64,000 bases of DNA from Bugulina stolonifera (GCA_935421135.1 OW285193.1:3655996-3719995); one strand, 5' to 3'. Shown: positions 47,101-57,874, numbered from the stretch's first letter. Notes: generated by a model not told the origin, from the sequence alone. Translations and numbers: made by a program.

Positions 47101-49900
47101 AGATACATGTAGCTTTGTTGGGATGTTTAGCAGCAGCTAGTGACAGTCTAAAAGCCAACACAAAACAAAATATACAAAAAAGCAATGATTTGATCATAAA
47201 TTTTATATTTGAACAATTACATGTACAGTTTGTAGCTGTGTGGTGGACTAAATGGCTAGTATATACGCAGTTTACTAGGAGTTATCCTACCTTACAACTA
47301 AGAGAAAACCTTGCTGCTAAGCAACTGACAGGTTCCGGAAGCTCCGCCTACCTTCATTCATAAAATACAAAATGGCTTGGAAAAATAGCAAAGTTTATCG
47401 TTTTTAAGCCAGTTGGCAGCATTAGGACAAGTTGATGTTCAATATATTTTATAAATATTGCAAAGGAATATCATTCCACCGGTACTATAACACTTGTCAA
47501 ACTGTAGAGCTTCTTTTAAATAATAGCTGCGTGTCGAATTAAATTAGCAAATTATTATTTTATTTTCTCAAATTTGAACAAGTATTTTAAATCTGCTTTA
47601 TTAAGAGCTTTATTTGGAATATTAAGCATTTGTTTACATGTAGCCCCCATGATGAAAGCTTGCTGCAAATGAATTTGGTTTGGTAAATGCTGCTCTATTT
47701 CTCTGTAGTTGACGCCAAATGTTGCTAATTTTAATTTTGATAGTGGTGCGAAAAAAGGGAATTTCCAGAGTTTTTGAAGCATCCACAAAGCCAAATAACT
47801 AATCAATGACAAGCCCACGCCTTCATGCTTAAATTGAGCTAAAACTATTAATAAATTAGCTACTACTACAAAGTGAAGTGAAATAGTTGACGCCAAAGTA
47901 ATGTGAATAAATCAAGCATTAAAGGTGGACTGTACTGAGATTTTGAGGTTATAAACTGAATGAACCATTAGAAAGCCTAGTAGCAGCTGAACCAGTTAGC
48001 ACAATACCAGCTGGGCTCTATGATGTCATCATGGTACCCAGCTTTGCTAAAACTAGTGAAATACATCATTGCAGGGAGTGAATGCCAGACCAGGCATTGT
48101 GTTATTATAAAAAAAAAATTTTATTTGATATTTTATTCTTGTTGCACTAGGCATATCACAAAACGAAAAAATGGGTATGTAGAACAAAATGCTAGTTAAT
48201 ATTCCTAGACAATAAAAAGTACAATTTGTTGCAAAAAATTATCAAATGACTTTTGAGTTTGCACTTTGATTGGTCAATAGGCTACTTGTTTATCTCATGG
48301 ATAACATGCCTACTTATTAGACTGGTGCGTTGAACATGTAGAACGTATTACTAATAATTGCTAGCATCTGTTTTATTGAAAGAACACTGTATTTCTTATA
48401 AAACAGTTGTGAGAACGCAATATTGCTTCTATATAGTGTGTCAGAGTTGAGATAATCAAAGAAGAAGTTTTAAGAATTGACATAAAACTAGGTGAAGATA
48501 ACTCTTAATGCTGACATCACTATGGTTATTTTAGAAAATTTGGGGTTACTTTTTTGCAGTTTAGCATCTATTAGCTACTACTAAAACAGTTTCGATATGC
48601 TTGTATAGGCATCAAGTAATACTAACATAGTTAATTTGGTGACAAACATTCTGAAATTTTCAGTACAGTCCACCTTTAAGATTTATATTCAGAATAAAAG
48701 GGCAAGTAAGTTTCACAAACATAAGAGAACACACCCAAATAGAATACTTAACTGAAAGGCGAAAAAAGGCCAGACTAAAACTGTTCCATCGTTGTATTAC
48801 TGAGGGGATTGAACCACCTTTCGATTACAATTACCTCAATAAGTATAATACAAGACAATGCCAAGACACCTACACACCGTACATAAAAACGAATCAATTT
48901 TATTACTCCTTCTGGCCAAAAACCATGCGTGATATGCGTCTTGAGAGCTGATAAATAGTTCTTTTTTTCTTTTCTTTTTTGTTGTTGTATGACATGATAA
49001 ATAATAAAAAAATATAGAAATACTATTCTAAAGCACATATAAAAAAGATAAAAAAAAATATACTCAACATTATAAATTATATATAAAAGGGAATAAAAGT
49101 TAAAAGTTATCGAAAAAGAGAGAAAGAGGAAAAAAAACATCCATATTGTGTTCCCACATCTCTTCCGTTTCCTGACGGTCTCAGTGGGAAAATTTAAAAA
49201 AAAAAAAAACAACGCAATGTAATTTGGCCAAAATCAAGAAAGGATAACTTCACACGATATACGTGCCCTGCAGTCCAATACTATCCTACCTGTTTCTAAA
49301 CACTTATAGAAACACCTGCACATGCTAGTTTACCTTATGGGAAAGAATTTATTCTACAAATAAGACATAGCTTGAGTATTACATTTAATTATGGAATATC
49401 TGCATTGTACATGAACATTGTACATTAAAGACGAGGCTCATTCTATTTCAGTTAGAGAGTTCTGGGTAGATGAGGGATTATTTACAAAAATTCAAGCACT
49501 GAAAGGTCCATAGAGACACGGACTCCAGTGACTGACACAACACTCATTGAGGAATATAATAACTTCAACTTTCAAACATAATTTTATTAATGCATTGAAC
49601 CTTGGAAACTAAACTGAACAAATCCAGTCTTGTATTAAAGCTTTACTGGAAGCTCTCAGTGCCAATTACCACACCTTACTCATACTTGCTACTTCCACAA
49701 ATAGATTGATAACCACAGTTGGTAATACTAACCTTTGTATGACCATGTTTGTCAATTTTTGAGGTTGACATGTCCACTATCTTGCATGGTTTTCCCTGGA
49801 TAAGCACATGGCCATTTTTAGAAAGAGCAGAACAATGCATTGGGTAAGTCATTGGAGTATCAGGAGAGAATTCATCATAGGTTTTGCTGTTGTCTGCCAT
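41167..49900 (-). CDS. Translation factor eIF5A, divergent, 160 aa model
   Basis: Exons 49900-49686, 42320-42113 and 41226-41167 total 483 nt. eIF5A binds the ribosome and helps peptide-bond formation. It needs hypusine, made on a lysine in a K-H-G-H loop. Here that loop is [13 protein letters not shown], with the candidate lysine at 51. Other family marks are [14 protein letters not shown] (19-32), [31 protein letters not shown] and the acidic C-terminal OB-fold. The start codon has a good context (CAACATGG). The segment after HGHTK ([16 protein letters not shown]) does not look like the very conserved [13 protein letters not shown]. Either this copy is unusually diverged, or a small exon in the 7.4 kb intron was missed and the exon ends at AAG|GTTAGT (about 49732). 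A second donor (GA|GTAAGG) at 49679 is also phase-compatible. The gene could be a diverged paralogue. Confidence 0.8.
42696..42932 (-). other. Unassigned exon-like open frame in the eIF5A intron
   Basis: An open frame with coding-like composition ends at a strong donor (CTTTTA|GTAAGT at about 42709). It reads [20 protein letters not shown], then [20 protein letters not shown]. No family is recognised and no partner exon was found. It could be an exon of a nested gene or a transposon remnant. Confidence 0.25.
45683..46342. mobile_element. Palindromic MITE split by a solo LTR
   Basis: The left half begins AAATACACTATATTTTCTCT and the right half ends AGAAAAAATATGGTGTAT then, beyond the LTR, TTT. 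These are inverted repeats that extend inward to a long AT-rich palindrome (GCAATAAATTTATAATAAAT and its reverse complement at 45770-45805). Without the LTR the element would be about 180 bp. No coding capacity. Confidence 0.6.
45860..46335 (+). mobile_element. Solo LTR, 476 bp, plus orientation
   Basis: It begins TGTTATAGAC and ends CCACAACA and is flanked by GTAT on both sides (45856-45859 and 46336-46339). A TATAAAAG box at about 46091 is placed as in an LTR promoter. No similarity to the 53-59 kb LTR family is evident. It sits in the right arm of the palindromic MITE. Confidence 0.75.
47555..47896 (-). other. Unassigned open frame (113 codons) in the eIF5A intron
   Basis: The frame is open for 113 codons with a hydrophobic start and a more polar second half ([20 protein letters not shown]). 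Composition is coding-like but no family is recognised and no splice partners are seen. It ends 27 bp before the TTAA element at 47923. Confidence 0.25.
47923..48675. mobile_element. TTAA-flanked inverted-repeat element, second family
   Basis: Ends are AGGTGGACTGTACTGA and its reverse complement TCAGTACAGTCCACCT, with TTAA immediately outside on both sides (47919-47922 and 48676-48679). No coding capacity was seen. The terminal sequence differs from the 39.4 kb element, so it is a separate family with the same target preference. Confidence 0.8.
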
Positions 49901-50427
49901 GTTGAATTTGACCACTAAAATGGATAGATACAAGGTGTTAACAGAACTCAGTACATTGATTGCTATGATCAGCAGCAGCAGTGTTCGAAGTGTGGTTATA
50001 CGAGAGTATACGGCGTGTACCTTAATTTTGGTGGGTACACAATCAGCAGACGTGTACCCTCATGGTAATTGGCTAGTTTTGCTGAAGACACCGTGGTTTT
50101 CGCAATCGAAATAGGTTTACTAGTTGCTGAGTGACTGCTGATCGCAAAATGTCCCTCAAACCGATTGTTTGATTGATGGCAACATGTTAAGCTAATTCCG
50201 AAATGCCAAAGTAAGTTGATGGTAGCTTGGACCAGAAACCTGCGCACAAATAAATTCTTCGGCTTTACTAACAAAGTTAGTCATTGTATCAATGCTTTCA
50301 TAGGGCTTGAATATGGGTTCCACTTTCTATAGTATTTTCCAGTTTTCCGAACGCGTTTGTAGAGCAATGAAAACTTTTTGATAAGGGCAAAGGCCAAACA
50401 GTTGAATTTAAAAAGTTTTTTAGCACC
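49901..50427. other. Upstream of eIF5A, no gene seen
   Basis: This should hold the eIF5A promoter. No clear TATA box is visible. Short open frames on both strands overlap each other and carry no motif. Confidence 0.35.
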
Positions 50428-51225
50428 GGCAGCATTGCGATATATATAAATTATCCCGATTTTCTATCTCAAATCTGATTGGAGGACTACAGACTGCAGA
50501 CCGCAGACCGTTTCGTCTTTTTATATGGCAAGCACTTCGTGCTTGGTCTGCGATGCAAGTCGAACTGCATTAGTTGCTCGCTTTGCTCGCACGTAATGCT
50601 GACCTGTGTTCATGTACTGTGGACTGTGGTCATGCATGTACAGGATCTCTGGTGGCACAGGCATGTTACAATGACTCCATGAGGAGTTGTGCTCCCTTGC
50701 ATTAAGAAGACAACTTCAAGCAGATAGCCCGAGTTCCAACAGCAATATGTCGGGTGGGGTAGACCGGGTACCCACCCCGCCCTGAGCAAAGGTCGAGGGC
50801 CTAAGGCTACAGACCCGTCCCAGAAGCGATGTCGGCGACCCGGTCCCAAAGTCCTAGCACCACCCGGAGCCGAGATCCTGACTGGCAGCATTGTTAACAT
50901 GTATGAATCACGGGTCCAGGAGATCTTCGCTGCCATCATAGCCCGAGTTCCAGCAATTATCCCGCGGGTGGAGTGGGTCGGGTACCTACCCCAACCTAGG
51001 TAGGGTTCGAGGGCCTAAGGCTAGGAGCCTGCCCCGGCAGCGATGCAGGGGGACTCGGTCCCAACGTCCTAACACTACCCAGAGCTGAGATGCTGACCGG
51101 CAGCATTGCAACATATATGAGCCGCCCCAATTTTCGACCCCAAATCTGCTTGGAGGATGGTAGACCGTTAACCGTTAACCGCAGACCGTAGACCGCAGCA
51201 CGTAGACCGTTTCGTCTTTTGTTAT
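50428..51225. repeat. GC-rich module with nested direct repeats
   Basis: GC content is far above the surrounding DNA. Two ~180 bp blocks in tandem start at 50727 and 50940 (ATAGCCCGAGTTCCA, GTCGGGT or GGTCGGGTA, GAGGGCCTAAGGCTA, GCGATG, GACTCGGTCCCAA or GACCCGGTCCCAA, GGCAGCATTG). A separate outer repeat occurs at 50428-50521 and 51101-51220: GGCAGCATTGCRA.ATATA, then ATTTTC, CAAATCTGNTTGGAGGA, then runs of AGACCG and the shared end AGACCGTTTCGTCTTTT. Short perfect hairpins (AAGCACTTCGTGCTT, GCTCGCTTTGCTCGC) follow the left outer copy. No protein is apparent. It may be a non-autonomous element or a structured RNA source. Confidence 0.75.
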
Positions 51226-51399
51226 ATAATTATGATGATGATATAGAGGTACTGTATATGCAGGATTTCACATTGGTTAGTGCTCTGCTTACAGAGAGTG
51301 AAATAAAATGTTGTAAACGTATCTATCGGCAATAAACCTCGCTGTGGGCTGTACAACAAAAGTACACTGTACCTTACACAGCTTACATGTATATATAGT

Positions 51400-51603
51400 T
51401 CAATCGAATCTATATCTTTTCAGATTGTCAACATTGCACAATTCATGCAGCTTATATTTTGGTCCCAATGTTGAGGAAGGCAGTCCTAATGTAATTTGGA
51501 TTTGAGACAAGAATCGAGGCAGTAGTTCTAAAAATTTCAAGACAAGACTAGGTTTAGGATCCAAGGGATTTTCGTTAAAAAGTTTGCCAAGTTTTATATA
51601 CAA
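51400..51603 (-). other. Unassigned open frame, possibly an exon or pseudogene
   Basis: 67 codons of good coding composition (LFNENPLDPKPSLVLKFLEL, LPRFLSQIQITLG), ending at a TGA. An upstream stretch VAIETIGVITC in the same frame is cut by one stop. No family recognised. Confidence 0.3.
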
Positions 51604-52073
51604 TTATTTACATGTTATAACTCCAATAGTCTCAATTGCTACTCTGTAAACTATTTGTATTTCATATGCGTTGTATTTTATCATTATGCATTTCAATAAA
51701 AGCTGAACAGAAGGCTGTGAAAAATATTGCACATGTATTTTGTGTACATGTGACGTACATGGGTACTAAATAGTGTAATTTGGCGTGTGTAAATAGTGTA
51801 TGGAGTTATGTTTCCATTAATGAAATAATCTCATGAGTAGACAACTTTTGGTAAGGATATAACATTGCATTATTGGAGTGGTGATTGACAGTCGTTAGTA
51901 TTTCTGTATGAGCTGTAGTGATCGACTAGTAGCTCAGCGTTAGCTGCAATGCTATTACTAGGAAATCAGTGCTGGGAATGTACATGTAGGTAGTATTACT
52001 AAATAAATTGAATAATTTAGTTGTCTAGTTAATAGATTTATTGTTGATTTGCAATGAATTGTATTATAATTAA

Positions 52074-53427
52074 AGGGGTTATGACATGTGGTTTATGTCT
52101 ATGTTCAAGGCAGCATCTCTTACTTAGGTTTATTGCATTTGTGCTACTATAAGCAGAGTTGTGTTCTCTTGTCCATGCTTGACTGATTAGCACTATTCGA
52201 TGCTGATTCAAACGCAACTTTCTTATGAAGACGCAACTGCGTGCTTTATGTCATATATATAGAGAAAATTGTTGAATTCAAGCTGTTTGCATAGAAAGAG
52301 TACAGTAGTGAACAAATGATTTTACAGGATTTACTAATATTGTAATGGTTTCTGTGATTTGATGCGGTCGTCCTTGGACGACTACCGACCCAGAAATGAA
52401 GTGCCTATGAGTGGTGCTAGGACTTCGCATTACATGAAAGATCGAGCGGTCTCAGTAGCTCAATAACTACCAGAGACAACCCATCTGGTCCCAAGTCTGA
52501 CCTTCAGACTATACGTTGAAAGAGAGTGATCCGACCTAGTAGGCGGTTCGCTAAGCGAATGACCTGACAAAAGGAAGTGAAAGTCTCTGTATCAAGTATA
52601 GATGTGTCTTTATTGAAAGCCAAGTGAAGACTGAGACAATGAACAGTGAAACAATGCCCTTTATATAGTATAAGGACTTCCGCCCGACGTAGTGTCGGGA
52701 AAAGACGACTTAAGGTTGTCCGGAAGTTGCGCAACAAGATGGCCGCCGGAAGCCCGACGGCCGACCCAAAATAGGTCGGGTTCTACAAAAGTTGCTTATA
52801 ATGGTCCAATTCATGTACAAAATGAATATCAATGGATTCTGAGAGGTCGGGCCTCTGTACATGGGTATAAAAGGCATTAAAAGACTTAGTAATAATCATA
52901 CATGAATGCACATCAGTATGTAATGGGTATAAACACATGGATACACGTATATAGACAGTAATTAAATGGTTTAACATGCAATACAATTGAATGTAGGTGT
53001 ACGAGCAGCTAGTTATGAGAGTTTGAGTGTCAGCTGAGTAGCGCTGTGACCACTACTAGGCACTTAGGGTGCTGTAGGGCTTTGTCCGGTAGCTGGAGTC
53101 GTATACAAATGTCCTGTACCATTACAATATAGCAGTAGGATAACTTGTGCAAGTTTTTGAATTTTTCTGGGCTTTACTTTCGCTGGCAATAATTAGCTGC
53201 CTTTATTGGTAGGTCCAGTGTTTCATCTGGCCACACTGTATACAGCGGCTATCATTGCTTTATTCCACACGCCTACACAGTGCGTTGTGGTCTAGTTATT
53301 CTAAATATAGCCCGGAAGCTGCAAGCATAGGATAATTAACAGTACTAGTATCTAGGCACTCAATACGCTGTGCCACTAGATAGCTGAGTGGTCTTAATGC
53401 TACCTGAAAACACGTGGCATAACCCCT
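52074..53427 (+). mobile_element. TTAA-flanked element, copy 2, split by a solo LTR
   Basis: Same family as 39451-39891 but inverted. It starts AGGGGTTATGACATGTG after TTAA (52070-52073) and ends GGCATAACCCCT before TTAC (53428-53431), a one-base decay of TTAA. Without the LTR it is 564 bp. It carries about 125 bp near 53275-53390 that copy 1 lacks. Confidence 0.8.
52341..53126 (-). mobile_element. Solo LTR of the 53.6 kb retrotransposon family
   Basis: 786 bp, with termini TGTAATGG and CCATTACA, flanked by ATAT (52337-52340 and 53127-53130). It is clearly the same family as the LTRs at 53596 and 58278, in reverse orientation. Copy 1 of the TTAA element shows the empty site (CTAATATAGC), which proves insertion after that element arrived. 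It keeps a 66 bp stretch that is missing from the 5' LTR of the full element. Confidence 0.92.
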
Positions 53428-53595
53428 TTACCAATTTATTATAAATGAAAACTATTAGCTGCTATTTGTCTTCCAGTCTCGAACACTAATTGCCACCTCG
53501 AGACGACTTTCGAGACAAGACAAGTCGATATGAGACTCGAAACATTTCGAGTCTTGTTCTACCTCTATTCAACACTACTAATGCCTCTGTAATAT

Positions 53596-54338
53596 TGTGA
53601 TGGTACAGGGCATTTGTATACGACTCCAACTCCCGGACGAAGCTCCACCGCACCCTGAGTGCCTAGTAGTTGTTACAGCGCTACTCATCTGACACTCACA
53701 CTTTCATAATTAGTGTTCGTATACTTACCTTCAACTGCATTGCATGTTATAACCACAATTAATTACTGTCTATGTACGTGTCTCCATGTGTTTATACTCA
53801 TTACTTATTCACGTACCTTACTCCTATATTGTTGTATATAGTTACATGATTATATCTAAGTCTTTTAATGCCTTTTATACCCATGTACAGAGGCCCGACC
53901 TCTCAGAATCCATTGATATTCATTTTGTACATGAATTGGATCATTGTAAGCAACTTTTGTAGAACCCGACCTATTTTGGGTCGGCCGTCGGGCTTCCGGC
54001 GGCCATCTTGTTGCGCAACTTCCGGACGACCACACGTCGTCTTTTCCTGACGTCACGTCGGCCGGAAGTCCTTATACTATATAAAGGGCATTGTTTTACT
54101 GTTCATAGTCTCAGTCTTCACTTGGCTTTCAATAAAGACACATCTATACTTGATACAGAGACTTTCACTTCCTTTTGTCAGGTCATTCGATCAGATGGGT
54201 CGTCTTTGGTAGTATTTGGGCTACTGAGACCGCTCGATCTTTTATGTAATGCGAAGTCCTATTACCACTCATAGGCACTTCATTTCTGGGTCGATACTCG
54301 TCCAAGGACGACCGCACCAAATCACAGAAACCATTACA
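53596..54338 (+). repeat. 5' LTR
   Basis: 743 bp. The promoter-like part has CCGGAAGT then ACTATATAAAGGGC (about 54075), and CAATAAAG (54130) gives a polyadenylation signal. Compared with the 3' LTR it lacks 66 bp around 54188 and has several substitutions, so insertion is not very recent. Confidence 0.92.
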
Positions 54339-54356
54339 TTGGTGGCAGCAGTGGGA
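54339..54356 (+). other. Primer-binding-like site
   Basis: TTGGTGGCAGCAGTGGGA starts immediately after the 5' LTR, where retrotransposons pair with a host tRNA 3' end. I did not assign the tRNA. Confidence 0.5.
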
Positions 54357-54728
54357 TACTAAGGTCGTACTCTTACGATACGAAGCGACGGAAGGTGACC
54401 TCGGCCTCGGGAAACCCGACCGACCTCATTCTTCAATACTTCAATGGCGATTAAGGACTCGGACCCGGGAACCCTTTTACGAGAAGGTGACAAACGCTAA
54501 AGTGCACCCATTAATTCTCGTGGTTCCGCTGGATGTAGCCCGACCTACGCCGGATCTTCAATCAAAGATCGACCTCGGATCCAGAATAGATTGACGGTAC
54601 TCAGTACGACCATCAGGCCGACCCGGCCTAACAAACCACAGTAGTTAACTCACTACCCGACACCCTACCGACATCAAACCGAGGACGACACGTCCCATTC
54701 ACTAAGAAGGCTTAATCTATACTCAGCA

Positions 54729-55283
54729 ATGGCTAGCGATATAGACAGGCTAGTAGAGGTAATCGGACAGTACATAGAAGTAGCTCGACCTCAGCCGCCT
54801 CAACCCTCTTTCAAGACACCACAGTTCGACGGACAAGGAGACGTCGACTTCTTTATAGAAAAGTTCCTGACCATAGCCTAGGCAAACGACTGGAGCCCAG
54901 CAGCCATGTACCTTCACTTAAGAGAGGCCCTCAAGGGACCGCCACAAGAATGTGGCCGACCCGGCACCTCGGAAGGGATCTTCGAAGGTCTACGCGCCCG
55001 ATACGGGTTGACAGATAAAGAAGCCAGACTCCAGCTCATACAGCTGCGAAAAGATTCCGGCATGTCATTACAAGAACATGCCACCTTAGTCAAGAAACTT
55101 GTACATGTGGCTTTCCAGGAACTACCCGAAGCGCACCGCCGGGTATTGACTGTGGAAAACTTCAGTAACTCTATTGAGGACGGACATCTACAGAGACACC
55201 TCTTGGCGATAAACCCCAGAGACGTGGACTCGGCCGTCCGAGCCAGAAACGACTTCCTGCTCGTCAAAGGACCTTCCCGTTGA
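54729..55283 (+). pseudogene. Gag-like ORF with an internal stop
   Basis: The frame opens with MASDIDRLVEVIGQYI and shows gypsy-type gag features: FKTPQFDGQGDVDFFIEKF, then RARYGLTDKEA, LQEHATLVKKLVHVAF and RRVLTVENFSNSIEDG. A TAG at 54879-54881 interrupts it, and a TGA at 55281-55283 ends it. A 23 bp poly-C run follows. No CCHC knuckle is seen. This copy cannot give an intact capsid protein. Confidence 0.7.
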
Positions 55284-55328
55284 AGTAAAGCACACCAAAT
55301 CAGGGCAGTCGCAGAACCCGAGCCGGAG

Positions 55329-55351
55329 CCCCCCCCCCCCCCCCCCCCCCC
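55329..55351 (+). repeat. Poly-C run of 23
   Basis: An uninterrupted run of C between the gag-like ORF and the next ORF. It looks like a slippage-prone tract and may also reflect sequencing uncertainty in length. Confidence 0.85.
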
Positions 55352-55364
55352 GCAAATAAATACA

Positions 55365-55571
55365 GTGGACTCCGATCTGACCTGGATCAACAACCTAAAA
55401 GAGGCCATCCAGACACTCAGCCAAGAAGTTAGACGACTTCGAGGACTACTAGACGCCCCAGAGCACCAGGACCTCGGAACAGACCCTCAACGGACCAATG
55501 GGAACACTCCCCCCACATATCCAGAGCCGCCAGTACCCGAGTCGGGAAAAGGCTCCGGCCCGAGACAGTAG
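55365..55571 (+). other. Short ORF with a predicted coiled-coil start
   Basis: 68 codons in the same frame as the gag-like ORF but after its stop. The beginning (WINNLKEAIQTLSQEVRRLR) is heptad-like and the rest is Pro/Gly-rich. It probably belonged to the gag C-terminus before the frame was broken. Confidence 0.45.
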
Positions 55572-55684
55572 AGGCTGGCACTCGGGCCCTACAAGTTCCT
55601 CACTCCTCTCACATTTCCATCTCGGAAGACCGCCCCAAGTATCCGGTCGGCAAAGCTGACCCCCCTTCTACAACAGTAACTCAA

Positions 55685-56638
55685 GTGACGTATGTGAAGC
55701 TGCATGTACCTAGCCTGTACATACAAGGACGACTATGTAGCCAAGACGTAACCCTACTCTTGGACACGGGCTGTACGACCAACCTAATATCACCTCGCAT
55801 CCTGAAGAAGCTGCGGAGACCCGACCTAGAGGTCCTACCAGTAAGTCAGCCGTACGGCAAGATGGCCGACGGCTCGACTCTCAAGTTCGAGGGAATGGTG
55901 AGACTACCTATGGTAGTCGGTCGCACCTTCAGCCAAGAACTGTTCCTCATCGGCTCCATACCAGAAGACGGCGTCCTAGGGATGCCCTACCTGACTAAGC
56001 ACAAGTGTTCTGTAAACTGCCATGCCGCTAAGGTATACACCAGCCGAGATCAATGGCCGTGTGTCAATAGAACGGGAAGCACTTATACATTGAGGACGAT
56101 GCCTGAGATGAAGCCTAGTACACCTCCGCCCGACGTCGATGACCCATGCCGACGTCCTGGACACCCACACAGAGGACCAGGGGCCGAGGAAGGAACGGAT
56201 AACTCAGTACCTAGTACACCTCCGCCTGACGTTGACGACCTATACCGACGTCAAGGACATCCCCACAGAGGATCCAGGGCCGAGGGAGGAAAAGGATCAT
56301 TACCGCCCAGTACAACTCCGCATGGTGTCGATGAACAATACCGACGCCCTAGCTACCCGATAGGGGGGCTAGAAGCCGAGGGAGGAACAGCGATGAAGAA
56401 GAGGCAAGTAGAGGACCAGGGCCGACAGGCTAAAAAGCCGCGCATCCAAGAGCGTAGACAAGGTGCAAACCGCCTCGAGGAAGGTGTTGTCGACTATTTG
56501 CAACGCCCTATATTCCCACCGCCCGACTGGGGCAGAGGTTCAAAAGGCAGAACCACCTACGTCCGGATGCTTACGCCCTACACTAGGGAAAACAGACCCC
56601 TACCATACAGGAGGAAGGCCCGGTGGAAGCGAGGCTGA
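55685..56638 (+). CDS. Retropepsin-like protease ORF with a repetitive tail
   Basis: 317 codons. The protease signature is DVTLLLDTGCTTNLIS (active-site DTG about residue 28), followed by the flap region and the second conserved motif DGVLGMPYL. After about residue 140 the sequence changes to three ~35-residue repeats beginning PSTPPPDVDD, each with RRPGHPHRG-like cores, then a basic Arg/Lys-rich end. In full retrotransposons the reverse transcriptase would follow here. Instead the frame stops, and the next ORF shows only a possible integrase tail. Confidence 0.8.
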   Translation: MTYVKLHVPSLYIQGRLCSQDVTLLLDTGCTTNLISPRILKKLRRPDLEVLPVSQPYGKMADGSTLKFEGMVRLPMVVGRTFSQELFLIGSIPEDGVLGMPYLTKHKCSVNCHAAKVYTSRDQWPCVNRTGSTYTLRTMPEMKPSTPPPDVDDPCRRPGHPHRGPGAEEGTDNSVPSTPPPDVDDLYRRQGHPHRGSRAEGGKGSLPPSTTPHGVDEQYRRPSYPIGGLEAEGGTAMKKRQVEDQGRQAKKPRIQERRQGANRLEEGVVDYLQRPIFPPPDWGRGSKGRTTYVRMLTPYTRENRPLPYRRKARWKRG

Positions 56639-56806
56639 CCCCCAGAGGTTATAATAGACAGGATTCATCATAAATGGACTACCCAGACGACTACTTGTCG
56701 TAGGGCGACACGGCCAGGCCCGTGTTTACTCTCCAATTCAACAGACAGATCCGGTGACCCAGACAACCTTGAGATCAAAATAGGTCTAACAACCGGGGTC
56801 AGACAA

Positions 56807-57868
56807 GTGCACTTCCGCCGCAACGTAGCCCCACTACATGGTGAGAAGTTGGCTGTTGCAGACATAACGTCGCACACTACAAGGAGAACCAGGGCAGTCC
56901 GCACACCTATAAAAGGCCAGGATCCAGATGGATCCCCCAGTACCTTCGACGCCACCACTCAATCAACACCTAGTCGGACAACAGAGCACTCTATTCAAGA
57001 CTCATCAACAAGGGCGGTGCCCTCCCTAGTCGGCCTACTAATGGACTTACCAGGTGAGCCAATAGACTTGGACGAGGTACTGTTGCTTTTGGACGACGAA
57101 GACTTATATGCTGATCTCGGGAACTCCTCGAGGAATGAGGTCGTGCCAGTCGGGTCGGGTCATGCTGAAGTACCTTCGGTACTTCGGGACGATACCGTCC
57201 TAACCGACTCGGACATGCACCGCCTCTCCTCCGGGACAACCTCGGACACGCATATGTATTCCAATGATATTGTACAAAGTGTTACTGAGTCGGGTGACGA
57301 AGACGACTCGGCCTACGCAAATCTTGATAATCTAAATGATCAACCTCTTGTATCTACACTTTCTCTTATAGAGACCCCTTCAGAGACGCCTGTACCGCAG
57401 TCTCAACTTTGCTGGATCTCTCCACGGACCAGTAGTGATATACGTCGGACAGCCCGATGTAAAGGAAGGAACTCCTATTGTCGACTATGTAGGCTAGAAG
57501 GGACGGAGAACACCATCAACGCTCACACACGCCAACACTTTACCCAGTTCTTCGGTTCCTGTGGAGTCAGTGCCCGTGATGCAGAGACTGTCTATCGGCA
57601 TCGAGGCCAGACAGGCCACGGAGCCATCCAGTATGAAGTGGATTCCCACATGTTCCAGCTTTTCCTCAAGGCGATGAAGCTCGACAAGAGGGTCGCCTAT
57701 CCCTCATGTATCCCAGCAGACGTAGGACCAAAACCTTTTGCTATACCAGCTCCTCCAGAAGCTGAAGCCAGAGCAGCAGTGGTGCGGCTGACACCTCCTC
57801 CTGCCCCAAAGAAAACAAGTAAAAGCAAGTCGCCCTGGGAGCGACTAGGCAGTCCAAAGCGACCCTAG
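56807..57868 (+). CDS. 3' ORF with zinc-finger-like region, unknown function
   Basis: 353 codons. The first residues (MHFRRNVAPLHGEK), with upstream VRQ in frame, resemble the V-H-F-x-R-L-x-P-Y box that ends many gypsy integrases, so a pol deletion may have fused here. The middle is acidic. At about residues 217-270 there is a Cys/His pattern: CRLCRLEG..., AHTRQHFTQFF, then SCGVSARDAETVYRHRGQTG with H. It could be one or two zinc fingers. The C-terminus is Pro/Lys-rich. Not recognised as a known family. Confidence 0.55.
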   Translation: MHFRRNVAPLHGEKLAVADITSHTTRRTRAVRTPIKGQDPDGSPSTFDATTQSTPSRTTEHSIQDSSTRAVPSLVGLLMDLPGEPIDLDEVLLLLDDEDLYADLGNSSRNEVVPVGSGHAEVPSVLRDDTVLTDSDMHRLSSGTTSDTHMYSNDIVQSVTESGDEDDSAYANLDNLNDQPLVSTLSLIETPSETPVPQSQLCWISPRTSSDIRRTARCKGRNSYCRLCRLEGTENTINAHTRQHFTQFFGSCGVSARDAETVYRHRGQTGHGAIQYEVDSHMFQLFLKAMKLDKRVAYPSCIPADVGPKPFAIPAPPEAEARAAVVRLTPPPAPKKTSKSKSPWERLGSPKRP

Positions 57869-57874
57869 GCTCGC

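Noticed and set aside
48775..49212. 145-codon Phe/Tyr-rich frame
   Set aside because: Low-complexity AT-rich sequence; no motif and implausible composition.
54914..55408. 164-codon minus-strand frame over the gag-like region
   Set aside because: Shadow of the plus-strand gag frame, including poly-Gly from the poly-C run.
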